Assembly (NCBI GenBank): GCA_009843505.1
Contig: VYDI01000034.1
Location: 1 to 64,000, forward strand
Source of the DNA: Holophagales bacterium
GTDB lineage: Bacteria > Acidobacteriota > Thermoanaerobaculia > Multivoradales > Multivoraceae
Length of the DNA stretch: 64,000 bases
Direction of reading: 5' to 3'
Part shown: positions 27,415 to 37,127 of the stretch, piece by piece
How the letters are laid out: every line of letters starts with the position of its first letter
Numbering within the stretch: the stretch's first letter is position 1
The notes under the pieces: model-generated
What the model was told of the DNA's origin: nothing
What the model saw: the letters and a program-made list of their open reading frames with translations, nothing else
Database searches by the model: none
Translations under genes and position numbers: made by a program

Positions 27415-28176
27415 TCAGCGGGCTTCCGCGGCGCGGGATGCGCGTACGCCCCCGTCGACCCGCACGACCGCGCCAGCCGGCAGGGCCTCGACCAGCGCCG
27501 CCAGGGCGAGATCCGCGGCGCTCCGGCTCCGGCTGTCGACGGTCAGCTTGACGCGGTAGTCCCCGTCCATCACCGGGTAGCTGCCGATGTCGACGTCGTC
27601 GTGGGCGTCGACGACGCGGTCGAGCAGCTCCGCGATCTCGGTCTCGCGGCAGGACGTGTACACCGCCCGGCAGTAGAACCGGCGGCCCGCGGCGAGGCGG
27701 GCGCGCAGCATCGGCAGTTTCATGCGGAAGATCCGCGGCACGCCCGGCAGCACGTAGACGTTCTCCATGACGACGGACGGCCAGGGCACGTCAGGCGTGC
27801 TGACAAGCTCGGCGCCTTCCGGCACGTCGGCCATGCGCAGGTGACCCTCGGTACAGCGCTCGCCCACCATCTCCCGGATCTTGGCCACCAGTTCGGGAGA
27901 CCGGACCAGCGGCCGCTGGAAGGCCTCCGCGACGGCCTTGAGCGTGACGTCGTCGTGGGTCGGCCCGACACCGCCGCTCGTGATCAGGTAGTCGAACCGG
28001 CCGCGCAACCGGCGGATGTCGGCCGCGATGCTGCCGACATCGTCCGGGCAGACGACGACTCTCCGGAGCTCGATCCCGAGGTCGAACAGCTCCCTGGCCA
28101 GGAGGTTCAGGTTCGCTTCCTCGACCTTGCCGCTGAGGATCTCGTTCCCGATGATCAGCGCACCCGCGGTCGGCAT
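27415..28176 (-). CDS. CinA N-terminal-type (molybdopterin-binding-like) protein
   Basis: A 253-residue protein with the MoCF/COG1058 domain: ALIIGNEILSGKVEEANLN at the N-terminus, ITSGGVGPTHDDVTLKAVAEAF in the middle and YVLPGVPRIFRMKL further on. This domain in CinA hydrolyses ADP-ribose. The C-terminal nicotinamide-nucleotide deamidase domain of full CinA is absent, as in other stand-alone COG1058 proteins. It sits 9 bp after the enoyl-CoA hydratase-like gene and 29 bp before the M16 peptidase. Its role is therefore likely metabolite repair, but this is inference. Confidence 0.85.
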   Translation of the reverse strand: MPTAGALIIGNEILSGKVEEANLNLLARELFDLGIELRRVVVCPDDVGSIAADIRRLRGRFDYLITSGGVGPTHDDVTLKAVAEAFQRPLVRSPELVAKIREMVGERCTEGHLRMADVPEGAELVSTPDVPWPSVVMENVYVLPGVPRIFRMKLPMLRARLAAGRRFYCRAVYTSCRETEIAELLDRVVDAHDDVDIGSYPVMDGDYRVKLTVDSRSRSAADLALAALVEALPAGAVVRVDGGVRASRAAEAR

Positions 28177-28185
28177 CGGCGTAGC

Positions 28186-28977
28186 TTACCGGCCAGTGAA
28201 GCGCGGCGACCGGCGCTCCGTCAGCGCCATGACGCCCTCGCGGGCATCGGCCGTGCGGAAGGTCACCTCCTGCTCCGCGCTCTCCAGATCGAGCGCCTCG
28301 CCAATCGACCGTTCGAAGGTGTCGCGCACCGTGCGCTTGGTCGCCTTGACCGCGATCGGGCCGGCCGCCGCGATCTCCAGGGCCAGATCTTCAACTACCC
28401 GATCGAAGTCCTCATCCGCCTCGCGGCTGGCGATCCCCCACTCGACCGCCGTCGCCGCGTCGATCAGGCGGCCGCTGTAGAGGAGCTCGGCGGCCCGCGC
28501 CGGACCGATCAGGCGCGGCAGGGTCCAGGTCGCGGCCATCCCGGGGTGAATCCCGAGCTTCACGAAGGTCATGCCCACCCTGGCGCCGGTCCTGATCACC
28601 CGCATGTCGGCGCCGAGCGCGAAGCACAGGCCGGCCCCGATGGCATGGCCGTTGATCGCGGCGATCGACGGGGCTTCCAGGTCACGGATCGACAGGTAGA
28701 GGCGGTAGAAGTTCGCTCCGCCTTCAAGCCCCGGGCCGGCGTCGCGATCCTCGCTGACCTCCTCCTGGATGCTCTTGAGACTGCCGCCGGCGCTGAAGGC
28801 CCGGCCCGCGCCGCGCACGATGACCACCCGGGTCTCGTCCCGCGCGTTGATCAACGGCACGGCATCGCGGATCTCCGCGCCCATGGCCGGCGTCATCGCG
28901 TTCAACCGCGACGGATCGTTCAGGGTCAAGCGCGTGACGGGTCCATCGTGGGTCAGCAGGATGTGCTCGAAGCTCAT
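28186..28977 (-). CDS. Enoyl-CoA hydratase/isomerase family protein
   Basis: A 263-residue crotonase-fold enzyme. Oxyanion-hole segments are AGRAFSAGGSLKSIQEE and AAINGHAIGAGLCFALGADM. The catalytic region shows VGMTFVKLGIHPGMAATW, where the His/Pro position replaces the Glu often found in true hydratases, so the reaction may be isomerase- or hydrolase-type. The C-terminal helix includes EGVMALTERRSPRFTG, typical of the superfamily. It is the promoter-proximal gene of the minus-strand operon and diverges from nfuA with only 23 bp between the two starts. Confidence 0.87.
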   Translation of the reverse strand: MSFEHILLTHDGPVTRLTLNDPSRLNAMTPAMGAEIRDAVPLINARDETRVVIVRGAGRAFSAGGSLKSIQEEVSEDRDAGPGLEGGANFYRLYLSIRDLEAPSIAAINGHAIGAGLCFALGADMRVIRTGARVGMTFVKLGIHPGMAATWTLPRLIGPARAAELLYSGRLIDAATAVEWGIASREADEDFDRVVEDLALEIAAAGPIAVKATKRTVRDTFERSIGEALDLESAEQEVTFRTADAREGVMALTERRSPRFTGR

Positions 28978-29000
28978 GGCGGGAGGACTCCTTCGGTAAG

Positions 29001-29576
29001 ATGCGGCGCATGCTAACGATCACCGAGCTGGCGCAGAAGCAGATCGCCGCGGCGATGGAGGACGAGGAGCGCGACGACCTCGCCCTCCGCATCGCGATCA
29101 CCGGCCGCACCGGCGGCGGCTTCCGCTACCAGATGGACCTGGTCGGCCTCGACGAGTCCAGGCCCGACGACGAGATCGTCGAAACCGAAGCGTTCAAGGT
29201 CTACGTCGACTCCGAGAGCGCCCCGGATCTTGAGGGCGCCACGATCGATTTCGTCACCCGGCTCTCCGAGAGCGGCTTCAAGTTCGACAACCCGAACTCG
29301 GTCTGGGGCGATGGTGTGGCCGCCGATGTCCAGCGCGTTCTCGATGAGCAGATCAATCCGCAGATCGCCGCGCACGGCGGCTTCGTCACCCTGCTCGAGG
29401 TCAAGGAGGAGACCGCCTACATCACGATGGGCGGCGGCTGCCAGGGCTGCGGCATGGCCGACTACACCCTCAAGCAGGGCGTCGAGCAAGCCATCGTGGA
29501 AGCCGTGCCGTCCGTGCAGCGCGTCCTCGACACGACGGACCACGCTGCCGGCACGAACCCCTACTACGCGCCGTAG
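29001..29576 (+). CDS. nfuA: NfuA-type Fe-S cluster carrier
   Basis: A 191-residue carrier that delivers [4Fe-4S] clusters to apo-proteins. Residues ~5-100 form an A-type (HesB/IscA-like) domain lacking the usual three ligand cysteines, as in E. coli NfuA. Residues ~105-185 form the NifU C-terminal domain with the ligand motif C-Q-G-C in GGGCQGCGMADYTLK. An alternative ATG at 29010 (MLTITELAQK) is equally good and closer to the family start. It lies 150 bp before nqrA; NqrF and NqrD/E need iron, so the proximity may be functional. Confidence 0.92.
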   Translation: MRRMLTITELAQKQIAAAMEDEERDDLALRIAITGRTGGGFRYQMDLVGLDESRPDDEIVETEAFKVYVDSESAPDLEGATIDFVTRLSESGFKFDNPNSVWGDGVAADVQRVLDEQINPQIAAHGGFVTLLEVKEETAYITMGGGCQGCGMADYTLKQGVEQAIVEAVPSVQRVLDTTDHAAGTNPYYAP

Positions 29577-29611
29577 CAGAGGGGCGCGGGAGCCGGCACC
29601 GTCGCCCCGTA

Positions 29612-29641
29612 TTGCCCATCCCCCCACCGTTGTGGAATAGT
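29612..29641 (+). promoter_or_regulatory. Candidate sigma-70 promoter upstream of nqrA
   Basis: TTGCCC at 29612-29617 and AATAGT at 29636-29641 are separated by 18 bp, in the 150-bp nfuA-nqrA gap. The -10 is imperfect. The same style of promoter (TTGCCG, then TATAGT) is seen before rimP in this window, which lends some support. Confidence 0.35.
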
Positions 29642-29726
29642 CCCTCACTGGTCGAGCGACGCGTTCCGATTCGCCTTCGCTCGCCGGACTAGAGCTCGAT
29701 CGCCGGAATAGAGCACGTCACGATCG

Positions 29727-31169
29727 ATGGGTACGTACCGTTTCAGGCGGGGATTGAGCCTGCCCATCGCCGGCGCTCCCGAGCAGACGCTCGAAGACGC
29801 CGCGGCTCCAGGTACCGTCGCCGTCAGCGCCGCCGACTACCCCGGCATGAAGCCGGCGATGCACGTCGGGCCCGGCGACGCGGTGCGGCGGGGCCAGCTC
29901 CTCTTCGAGGACCGCAAGCAGCCGGGCGTTCGTTTCACTTCCCCCGCCACCGGAACCGTGACGGGGGTGAACCGCGGCGCCAAGCGGGCGCTGATCTCGG
30001 TCGTCGTGAGGGTGGATCCCTCCGACCAGGCAGGCTCCAGCGGGGCCGGAGTCGGCTTCGCCAGCTACACCGGAAGACACCCGAGCGCTCTCTCCCGCGA
30101 GGAAGTGCAGGCGTTGCTGGTGGAGTCCGGCGACTGGGTCGCCCTGCGCGCGCGCCCCTTCGGTCGCACCGCGGCCCTCGACTCGGTACCGAAGTCGATC
30201 TTCGTCAACGCGATGAACACGGAACCGTTCGCGCCCGCCGCCGACCCGATCGTCGAAGGGCGCGCGGGCGATCTCGAGCGAGGCCTCGCCGTACTGACCC
30301 GGCTGACGGACGGTCCCGTGTATCTCTGCCGCGCGCCCGGCACCCTCGCCGGTGTCGAGACGAGCGAACCGGTGCGCGTCGAGGAATTCGCCGGCCCGCA
30401 TCCCGCCGGCGCCGCGGGGGTGCACATCCACACCCTCGACCCGGTGAACCGCAACAAAGTGGTCTGGCAGATCGGGTTGCAGGACACCCTCGCCATCGGC
30501 CGGCTGTTCGCGACCGGCGAACCCGACGTCCAGCGCATCGTGGCCCTGGCGGGGCCGCCCGTACGGAGACCCAGACTCCTGCGCACGCGGCTGGGCGCTT
30601 CGCTCGCCGACTTGACGCACGGCGAGATCGCCGTGTCGTTCGACGGCGCCGAAGGGGCCCACGGAAGGGGCGCGGAAGCCGTCCCGGACGGCGCGGTGCG
30701 CGTGATCAGCGGTTCGCCGCTCAGCGGCCGCACTGGAATCGGCGAGAACGCGCCCGCCGACCTCCACGGCTATCTTGGTCGCTTTCACGACACGGTCTCG
30801 GTGCTCGAGGACGACCATGGCCGCCACTTCCTGGGCTGGCTCACGCCCGGCTTCGGCGCCTTCTCCCGCGCCCGCGCCTTCGCCTCCTCACTGCTGCCCC
30901 GCCGGTCGTTCGCAATGACGACGACCACGTACGGCTCGCCGCGCGCGATCGTGCCAATCGGCCTCTACGAGAGCGTCTTTCCCTGGGACCTGCAGCCGAC
31001 CTTCCTGCTCAAGTCGCTGGTTGCCGGCGACATCGAGCGGGCCGAGGAACTCGGCTGCCTGGAGTTGCTGGAGGAAGACCTGGCCCTCTGCACCTTCGTC
31101 TGCCCGGGCAAGACGGAGTACGGGCCGCACCTCCGCGACGCGCTCGAACTGATCGAGAAGGAAGGCTAG
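29727..31169 (+). CDS. nqrA: Na+-translocating NADH:quinone reductase subunit A
   Basis: A 480-residue soluble subunit of Na+-NQR, facing the cytoplasm and helping form the quinone site with NqrB. The N-terminus ([14 protein letters not shown]) and the biotinyl/lipoyl-like region ([17 protein letters not shown]) are typical. It lacks redox cofactors. The C-terminal region includes [20 protein letters not shown], matching NqrA/RnfC-like ends. It is the first of six nqr genes in the canonical order A-F, 10 bp before nqrB. Confidence 0.95.
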   Translation: MGTYRFRRGLSLPIAGAPEQTLEDAAAPGTVAVSAADYPGMKPAMHVGPGDAVRRGQLLFEDRKQPGVRFTSPATGTVTGVNRGAKRALISVVVRVDPSDQAGSSGAGVGFASYTGRHPSALSREEVQALLVESGDWVALRARPFGRTAALDSVPKSIFVNAMNTEPFAPAADPIVEGRAGDLERGLAVLTRLTDGPVYLCRAPGTLAGVETSEPVRVEEFAGPHPAGAAGVHIHTLDPVNRNKVVWQIGLQDTLAIGRLFATGEPDVQRIVALAGPPVRRPRLLRTRLGASLADLTHGEIAVSFDGAEGAHGRGAEAVPDGAVRVISGSPLSGRTGIGENAPADLHGYLGRFHDTVSVLEDDHGRHFLGWLTPGFGAFSRARAFASSLLPRRSFAMTTTTYGSPRAIVPIGLYESVFPWDLQPTFLLKSLVAGDIERAEELGCLELLEEDLALCTFVCPGKTEYGPHLRDALELIEKEG

Positions 31170-31179
31170 GCAGGCAACC

Positions 31180-32433
31180 ATGAAGCTGCTGCGCCGGATT
31201 CTCGACAAGCAGGCCCGCCACTTCGAGCCGGGGGGCAGGTTCGAGCGCTTCTACCCGCTGTACGAGGCGCCGGACACGTTCCTCTACACGCCGGGCAAGA
31301 CGACCGCCGGCGCCGCCCACGTGCGCGACGCGCTGGACCTGAAGCGGCTGATGATGACGGTCGTCGTGGCGCTGGTGCCCTGCGTGCTGATGGCGATGTG
31401 GAACACCGGCCGCCAGATCCACCTTGCCGTCGACGGCGGCGCGGCGCCCCTCGCGAACTGGCGGACCGACGCGATGGAGATGATGGGGCTCTCGTTCGAC
31501 GCCTCCAGCCTGCTCGCCAACACGGTCCACGGCGCTCTGTACTACGTGCCGGTCCTGGTCGTGACCTTTGCTGTCGGCGGCGCCTGGGAGGGCCTGTTCG
31601 CCGTCGTCCGGCGGCACGACGTGAACGAGGGCTTCCTGGTCACCGGCATGCTCTTCCCGCTCGTGCTGCCGCCGACCATCCCGCTGTGGCAGGTCGCGGT
31701 CGGTATCAGCTTCGGCGTGGTCGTCGGCAAGGAGATCTTCGGCGGAACGGGCTACAACGTCCTGAACCCCGCGCTCACGGCGCGGGTCTTCCTGTTCTTC
31801 GCCTATCCGGCCCAGATATCGGGCGACGCCGTGTGGATCTCGGCCGGTACCTCGGCCGACGGCTACAGCGGCGCCACCGCGCTCGGCGAGATCGCGGTGC
31901 TCGAGGCCGCGGAAGGCTCCAAGGCCCCGCTGGACGGATTGAGCGCCATCGAAGGCAAGGTCTCCTGGATGCAGGCCTTCCTCGGCGACATCCCGGGGTC
32001 GATGGGCGAGACCTCCGCGCTCGCCTGCCTGATCGGCGCCGCCATCCTGATCGTGACCGGCATCGGCTCCTGGCGCATCATGGTCGCGGCGACGGCCGGC
32101 ACGGCGGCAATCTCCCTGCTGCTCAACCTCGTGGCCTCGCCGACGAACGCGATGCTCTCGGTCCCCTTCCACTGGCACGTCGTGCTCGGTGGCTGGGCCT
32201 TCGGCATCGTCTTCATGGCCACGGATCCGGTGAGCGCGGCGCAGACGAACCGGGGACGCTACATCTACGGCTTCCTGGTCGGCGTGCTGGCCATCCTGAT
32301 CCGCACAGTGAACCCCGCCTTCCCGGAAGGCGTGATGCTCGGCATTCTGTTCATGAACCTGTTCGCGCCCCTGATCGACCACTACGTGCTGAAGGCGAAC
32401 ATCAAGCGCCGCCAGGCACGCTACGCGCAATAG
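31180..32433 (+). CDS. nqrB: Na+-NQR subunit B
   Basis: A 417-residue membrane subunit with about ten helices that binds riboflavin and covalent FMN. The FMN attachment motif SGAT lies at residues 230-233 ([13 protein letters not shown]), with T233 corresponding to T236 of Vibrio NqrB. A long cytosolic N-terminus ([20 protein letters not shown]) precedes the helices. The attached FMN would be placed by ApbE, encoded at 36048. Cotranscribed with nqrA and nqrC. Confidence 0.96.
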   Translation: MKLLRRILDKQARHFEPGGRFERFYPLYEAPDTFLYTPGKTTAGAAHVRDALDLKRLMMTVVVALVPCVLMAMWNTGRQIHLAVDGGAAPLANWRTDAMEMMGLSFDASSLLANTVHGALYYVPVLVVTFAVGGAWEGLFAVVRRHDVNEGFLVTGMLFPLVLPPTIPLWQVAVGISFGVVVGKEIFGGTGYNVLNPALTARVFLFFAYPAQISGDAVWISAGTSADGYSGATALGEIAVLEAAEGSKAPLDGLSAIEGKVSWMQAFLGDIPGSMGETSALACLIGAAILIVTGIGSWRIMVAATAGTAAISLLLNLVASPTNAMLSVPFHWHVVLGGWAFGIVFMATDPVSAAQTNRGRYIYGFLVGVLAILIRTVNPAFPEGVMLGILFMNLFAPLIDHYVLKANIKRRQARYAQ

Positions 32434-32459
32434 ACTCTCCCGGACCGGCGGAACTCCTC

Positions 32460-33239
32460 ATGGCAAACCGACAGGCCACCGGCTACACCCTCCTGTTCGC
32501 GACGGCGATCTGCATCGTGTGCGGGATCCTCGTGTCCTCCTTCGCGGTCAGCCTGGAGGATCTGCAGGACGAGAACATCGCTCTCGACAAGCAGAAGCGG
32601 GTGCTCGAGGCGGTGGGCCGGCTCGAGCCCGGCGAGCCGATCGACGAGGCGGAGGTCGCCGAGCGATTCGAGCCGATCGAACCGGTGCTCATCGAACTCG
32701 CCTCGGGCGAGGCGGTGGACGGCGACACGGCGACCTTCGACCAGCAGCGCCGCGCCCGGGATCCCGCCACGAGCACAGAAGCCCCCGACAACCTGGCCAG
32801 GGTCAAGCGCATCCCGGATCGGGCTCTGCTCTACGAGATGCGCGGCGACGGCGGCGAGCTCGAGACGATCGTGCTGCCGATCGAAGGTCTGGGACTCTGG
32901 GGCACCCTGTACGGCTTCCTGGCGCTCGACGCCGACACGACGACCGTGCACGGCATCACCTACTACCAGCACAAGGAGACGCCGGGCCTGGGCGGCGAGG
33001 TGGACAATCCGACCTGGAAGCGCAAGTGGCCCGGACGCAAGGCCTTTGATGACGAAGGCGACGTTCGCCTGGCAGTGATCAAGGGCTTCGCCGGGAGCGC
33101 CGAGGAGGACCCCTACGAGGTCGACGGTCTCGCCGGCGCGACGATCACCAGCAACGGGGTGACGAACATGCTCGAGTTCTGGCTCGGGGAGAACGGCTTC
33201 GAGCCCTACCTCAACCGGATCCGCGCGGAGGCCAACTGA
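32460..33239 (+). CDS. nqrC: Na+-NQR subunit C
   Basis: A 259-residue subunit with one N-terminal membrane helix (~residues 8-28) and a periplasmic FMN_bind domain. The covalent FMN site is [15 protein letters not shown], with T228 corresponding to T225 of Vibrio. The residue three before the Thr is Ala rather than the usual Ser or Thr (AGAT instead of SGAT). The ATG at 32460 follows nqrB by 26 bp; the frame is open far upstream inside nqrB but in the wrong frame there. The stop overlaps the nqrD start by one base. Confidence 0.95.
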   Translation: MANRQATGYTLLFATAICIVCGILVSSFAVSLEDLQDENIALDKQKRVLEAVGRLEPGEPIDEAEVAERFEPIEPVLIELASGEAVDGDTATFDQQRRARDPATSTEAPDNLARVKRIPDRALLYEMRGDGGELETIVLPIEGLGLWGTLYGFLALDADTTTVHGITYYQHKETPGLGGEVDNPTWKRKWPGRKAFDDEGDVRLAVIKGFAGSAEEDPYEVDGLAGATITSNGVTNMLEFWLGENGFEPYLNRIRAEAN

Positions 33240-33865
33240 TGGCTGTCAAGAAGAGCGAAGCGGCGCTCGACCCCCTCTTCAACAACAACCCGATCGCGCT
33301 CCAGGTGCTCGGCATCTGCTCGGCGCTGGCGGTGACGACGAAGATGGAGACCTCGGTCGTCATGTGCGCGGCCGTCATCGCCGTGCTCACCCTGTCGAAC
33401 CTGACGATCAGCCTGCTCCGGCATCAGATCCCGAACAGCATCCGGATCATTGTCCAGTTGACCGTCATCGCCTCCCTGGTCATCGTCACCGACCAGATTC
33501 TCAAGGCCTACGTGTTCGAGATCAGCAAGCAGCTCTCGGTGTTCGTCGGGCTGATCATCACGAACTGCATCATCATGGGGCGGGCGGAAGCCTTCGCGAT
33601 GCAGAATCCGCCCTCCCTGGCCATCCTCGACGGCATCGGCAACGGCATCGGCTACAGCGCGATCCTGATGGTCACGGCGTTCCTGCGTGAGCTGTTCGGT
33701 TCCGGGAAGCTCTACGGCTACAGCGTTCTGCCCACGGTCTCGGAAGGCGGCTGGTACCTGCCGAACGGCCTGATGCTGCTGTCTCCCGCCGCCTTCTTCA
33801 TCATCGGTGGACTGATCTGGGCGTTGCGGGTCTACAAGCCCGCGCAAGTCGAGATGGACGGTTAG
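33239..33865 (+). CDS. nqrD: Na+-NQR subunit D
   Basis: A 208-residue membrane subunit with six helices, homologous to RnfE. The conserved cysteines that with NqrE hold the intramembrane iron centre are present: C27 in LGICSALAV and C110 in [14 protein letters not shown]. These sites are matured with help of NqrM, encoded at 45364. Coupled to nqrC by a TGATG-type one-base overlap and followed by nqrE after 13 bp. Confidence 0.96.
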   Translation: MAVKKSEAALDPLFNNNPIALQVLGICSALAVTTKMETSVVMCAAVIAVLTLSNLTISLLRHQIPNSIRIIVQLTVIASLVIVTDQILKAYVFEISKQLSVFVGLIITNCIIMGRAEAFAMQNPPSLAILDGIGNGIGYSAILMVTAFLRELFGSGKLYGYSVLPTVSEGGWYLPNGLMLLSPAAFFIIGGLIWALRVYKPAQVEMDG

Positions 33866-33878
33866 GGGGTCAAGGACG

Positions 33879-34496
33879 ATGTTCGAGGACTACCTGAACC
33901 TGGCCGTGAAGGCCATCTTCATCGAGAACATGGCGCTGACCTTCTTCCTGGGCATGTGTTCCTTCCTGGCGGTGTCGAAGAAGGTGGAGACCGCGGTCGG
34001 CCTCGGCCTGGCGGTCATCTTCGTGCTCACGGTCACCGTGCCCGCGAACAACCTGATCCAGACCCACCTCCTGAACGAAGGCGCCCTCGCCTGGATCAGC
34101 CCGGAGTTCGCCGGGGTCGACCTGACCTTCCTGAACCTGCTCTGCTTCATCGGCACGATCGCCGCGATGGTCCAGCTCGTGGAGATGACGACCGACCGCT
34201 TCTTCCCCGCGCTGCACGCCACGCTGGGCATCTTCCTGCCCCTGATCGCGGTGAACTGCGCCATCCTGGGGGGCTCCCTGTTCATGGTCGAACGGGACTA
34301 CGATTTCGGCGAGAGCGTTGTCTTCGGCCTGGGCAACGGCATCGGGTGGTTCCTCGCCGTCGTCGCCCTGGCGTCCATTCGTGAGCGCCTCCGCTACAGC
34401 AACGTGCCCCACGGTCTGCGCGGTCTGGGCATGACCTTCGTCATCACCGGACTGATGGCGTTCGGCTTCATGGCCTTCGGGGGCATTCAACTATGA
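33879..34496 (+). CDS. nqrE: Na+-NQR subunit E
   Basis: A 205-residue membrane subunit paired with NqrD in an inverted topology. The iron-binding cysteines are C27 in [17 protein letters not shown] and C127 in [14 protein letters not shown]. The C-terminus ([21 protein letters not shown] region) is the final helix. The next nqr gene starts 55 bp later, with only a possible 20-codon frame between (34493-34555) that is probably not a gene. Confidence 0.96.
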   Translation: MFEDYLNLAVKAIFIENMALTFFLGMCSFLAVSKKVETAVGLGLAVIFVLTVTVPANNLIQTHLLNEGALAWISPEFAGVDLTFLNLLCFIGTIAAMVQLVEMTTDRFFPALHATLGIFLPLIAVNCAILGGSLFMVERDYDFGESVVFGLGNGIGWFLAVVALASIRERLRYSNVPHGLRGLGMTFVITGLMAFGFMAFGGIQL

Positions 34497-34551
34497 CGAC
34501 CAGCACCGGACCAGCGGCCTTCGGCTCGATGGTCTTCGAAGGCGCCCGGCC

Positions 34552-35769
34552 GTGATCACCGTCGTCCTCGGGGTGACGATGTTCACCATCGTCATCCTCG
34601 CCCTGGTCACGGTCCTGATGCAGGCCAAGGCGCGGCTCGTCGCCGGCGGCGAGGTGTCGATCCTCATCAACGAGGAGAAAACGCTGGCCGCCACCACCGG
34701 CGGCACCCTGCTCGGCACCCTGGCCGAGCACCAGATCTTCATCCCCTCCGCCTGCGGAGGCCAGGGCACGTGCGGCGTCTGCACCGTCGATGTCTTCGAA
34801 GGCGGTGGCGCCATGCTGCCGACCGAGAAGACGCACATCAGCCGCCGTGAGGCCCGCGAGGGCTGCCGCCTGAGTTGCCAGGTGAAGATCAAGGAGGACA
34901 TGAAGATCGGCATCCCGGCCGAGGTCTTCGGGGTCAAGAAGTGGCAGTGCAAGGTCCGCTCGAACGAGAACGTCGCCACCTTCATCAAGGAACTCGTGCT
35001 GGAGCTGCCCGAGGGCGAGGAAGTGCCCTTCCGCGCTGGCGGTTACATCCAGATCGAGTGCCCGCCGCACGTCGTGAACTACAGCGACTTCGCCATCGAG
35101 GACGAGTACCACGACGACTGGGACCGCTTCAAGATCTGGGACCTGGTGTCCAAAGTCGACGAGACCGTGATCCGGGCCTACTCGATGGCGAACTACCCGG
35201 AAGAGAAGGGCGTCATCATGCTGAACGTCCGCGTGGCAACACCGCCGCCACGCGAGATGGACCTGCCGCCCGGCCAGATGTCGTCCTACATCTTCAACCT
35301 GAAGCCCGGCGATGACGTGACGATCGCCGGCCCCTTCGGCGAGTTCTTCGCCAAGGACACGGACACCGAGATGGTGTTCGTCGGCGGCGGCGCCGGCATG
35401 GCGCCCATGCGCTCCCACATCTTCGACCAGTTCCGCCGCATCCACACGGACCGCAAGGTGTCCTTCTGGTACGGCGCCCGCTCCTACCGCGAGGCCTTCT
35501 ACATCGACCACTTCGACCGGATCGCCGAAGAGAACCCCAACTTCACTTGGCATCTCGCCCTCTCCGACCCGCTCGAGGAAGACAACTGGGACGGCTACAC
35601 CGGCTTCATCCACCAGGTCCTGTACGACAACTACCTGAAGGACCACCCCGCCCCGGAAGACGTCGAGTACTACCTCTGCGGCCCTCCCCTGATGCTCCAG
35701 GCCTGCATGAAGATGCTCGACGACCTCGGCGTCGAACCCGAGAACATCGCCTTCGACGACTTCGGTTAG
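34552..35769 (+). CDS. nqrF: Na+-NQR subunit F (NADH-oxidising)
   Basis: A 405-residue subunit that accepts electrons from NADH. It has an N-terminal helix ([20 protein letters not shown]), a ferredoxin domain with [2Fe-2S] ligands C68, C74, C77 and C109 ([12 protein letters not shown]), a FAD domain with RAYSMANYP and an NADH domain with [15 protein letters not shown] and YLCGPPLM. The start is a GTG at 34552, aligned with the Vibrio N-terminus. It ends the nqrABCDEF run. Confidence 0.96.
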   Translation: MITVVLGVTMFTIVILALVTVLMQAKARLVAGGEVSILINEEKTLAATTGGTLLGTLAEHQIFIPSACGGQGTCGVCTVDVFEGGGAMLPTEKTHISRREAREGCRLSCQVKIKEDMKIGIPAEVFGVKKWQCKVRSNENVATFIKELVLELPEGEEVPFRAGGYIQIECPPHVVNYSDFAIEDEYHDDWDRFKIWDLVSKVDETVIRAYSMANYPEEKGVIMLNVRVATPPPREMDLPPGQMSSYIFNLKPGDDVTIAGPFGEFFAKDTDTEMVFVGGGAGMAPMRSHIFDQFRRIHTDRKVSFWYGARSYREAFYIDHFDRIAEENPNFTWHLALSDPLEEDNWDGYTGFIHQVLYDNYLKDHPAPEDVEYYLCGPPLMLQACMKMLDDLGVEPENIAFDDFG

Positions 35770-35827
35770 GGCCGGCGATGCGCTGCGTGCGCGGGGCGTC
35801 GGTGGTGGCGGCACCCGCCCGGCGCGT

Positions 35828-35982
35828 GTCCGGGGGGAGGGGTCCCAGGTGCCGCTCACGCTTGGTCGGAAGATGGAAGGGTGTGCGCTCGCTGCGCTCC
35901 GCTCGCTTCGGGTGGTCGATGCATACGGTCACGACACGGGGAGTCGCTCGCTGCGAGCCACCTGGGACCCCTCCCCCCGGAC
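35828..35982. repeat. Long inverted repeat in the nqrF-apbE gap
   Basis: The arms at 35828-35851 and 35959-35982 are a perfect 24-bp inverted match; pairing resumes after one mismatch for three more bases. About 107 bp separate them. The whole nqrF-apbE gap (35770-36047) has no convincing gene. The element could be a MITE-like or repetitive extragenic insertion, or a large RNA hairpin separating nqr from apbE transcription. No transposase or clear target duplication is visible. Confidence 0.7.
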
Positions 35983-36047
35983 CCGCACCGGGCTGGACAA
36001 CGCCTCGCCGGAGGGACGCAGAGTTTCCCCGAAAGTCGTCTCGCTCG

Positions 36048-37121
36048 ATGTGGGGACGGCGGCGAAACTGGTTGGTGCTGGCGGTCCTCACGGGTCTCGC
36101 GATCGGTTGTGGACGAGCATCCGAAGAAGTCGTGCTGCAGGGGCCGACGATGGGCACCTACTATCGAGTGCGCGCGGTCGCGGACTCCGGTGACCGCGAA
36201 GCGATTCGGGCTCTAGTCGAGCAACGACTCAATGCTGTTGACCGCGCGATGTCGACGTACCGAGAAGACTCAGAGATCTCGCGCTTCAACCGGCTTGCCG
36301 GCGGCGAGTCCTTTGTCTTCTCGGACGAGACCTGGACAGTCCTGGAGCTTGCCTGGCGAGTGCGCGAGGAAACCGGCGGCGCGTTCGACCCGACTGTGGG
36401 CCCCCTCGTCGACGCCTGGGGTTTCGGTGCGCCCGGACGCAGCGGGGAGCCGACGCCTCCTCTCGATGATCAACTGGCAGACCTGCGTCGGGCGATCGGC
36501 GCGATCGAGCTGGCATCCGAGGACCAGCGAGTACTCAAGCTCGAAGACGGAGCGGCTCTCGACTTGTCCGCCATCGCCAAGGGCTGGGCAGTCGATAGCG
36601 TTTCCGAGGCTCTGCTCAAAGCCGGTTACACCAATCACCTCGTCGAAGTCGGAGGCGAGATACGCACTGCCGGTCACAGCCCTGCCGGCGACGCATGGCG
36701 TATCGCGATCGAACGGCCGCCTGCTCGAGCGCCCGAGTCCGGGCCATCCGCCCCGGCAGCCGCAACGGAGGACGCCACCCAGCCCGGCCTGCAGAAGGTC
36801 CTGCCCTTCACCGACGGATCCCTGGCAACTTCCGGCGACTACCGGAACTACTGGGAACGCGACGGCCAGCGCTACTCCCACACGATTGACCCGAGAACTG
36901 GTCGCCCCGTAGTCCACGCACTGGCCTCGGCGAGCGTGATCCACGAGAGCTGCGCCATCGCGGACGCCTACGCAACCGCCCTGTTGGTCCTGGGTCCCGA
37001 GAACGGCCTGAGCTGGGCGGACGACAACGACATCGCCGCCTTGCTCCTTGTCTACCGGAAGGACTCGCTCGAAGAACTCCCGAGCGCTGCCTTCCGGGAG
37101 TCGTTCGGAGACACGCGATAG
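36048..37121 (+). CDS. apbE: FAD:protein FMN transferase ApbE
   Basis: A 357-residue lipoprotein-like enzyme that transfers FMN from FAD onto Thr residues of NqrB and NqrC. The N-terminus carries a lipobox-like LAIGCGRA. The family motifs are present: [70 protein letters not shown] and the Mg2+-binding [15 protein letters not shown]. It lies on the nqr strand 278 bp after nqrF. A proline/alanine-rich insertion ([18 protein letters not shown]) is unusual and lies within the tract duplicated at 41381. Confidence 0.95.
   Translation: MWGRRRNWLVLAVLTGLAIGCGRASEEVVLQGPTMGTYYRVRAVADSGDREAIRALVEQRLNAVDRAMSTYREDSEISRFNRLAGGESFVFSDETWTVLELAWRVREETGGAFDPTVGPLVDAWGFGAPGRSGEPTPPLDDQLADLRRAIGAIELASEDQRVLKLEDGAALDLSAIAKGWAVDSVSEALLKAGYTNHLVEVGGEIRTAGHSPAGDAWRIAIERPPARAPESGPSAPAAATEDATQPGLQKVLPFTDGSLATSGDYRNYWERDGQRYSHTIDPRTGRPVVHALASASVIHESCAIADAYATALLVLGPENGLSWADDNDIAALLLVYRKDSLEELPSAAFRESFGDTR
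36696..36892 (+). repeat. Near-identical tract shared with the apbE remnant at 41381-41577
   Basis: These 197 bp match 41381-41577 with three mismatches (36701, 36710, 36887); 36711-36886 is identical over 176 bp. Downstream of it the two copies drop to roughly 70% identity by eye up to their stop codons. The tract encodes the Pro/Ala-rich insert and the [20 protein letters not shown] region of ApbE. The sharp identity boundary points to recent gene conversion or recombination. Confidence 0.9.
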
Positions 37122-37127
37122 CCGTTG

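Noticed and set aside
34493..34555. 20-codon frame between nqrE and nqrF as a small gene
   Set aside because: No family, no clear ribosome site beyond overlap with the nqrE stop, and normal nqrE-nqrF spacing explains it.
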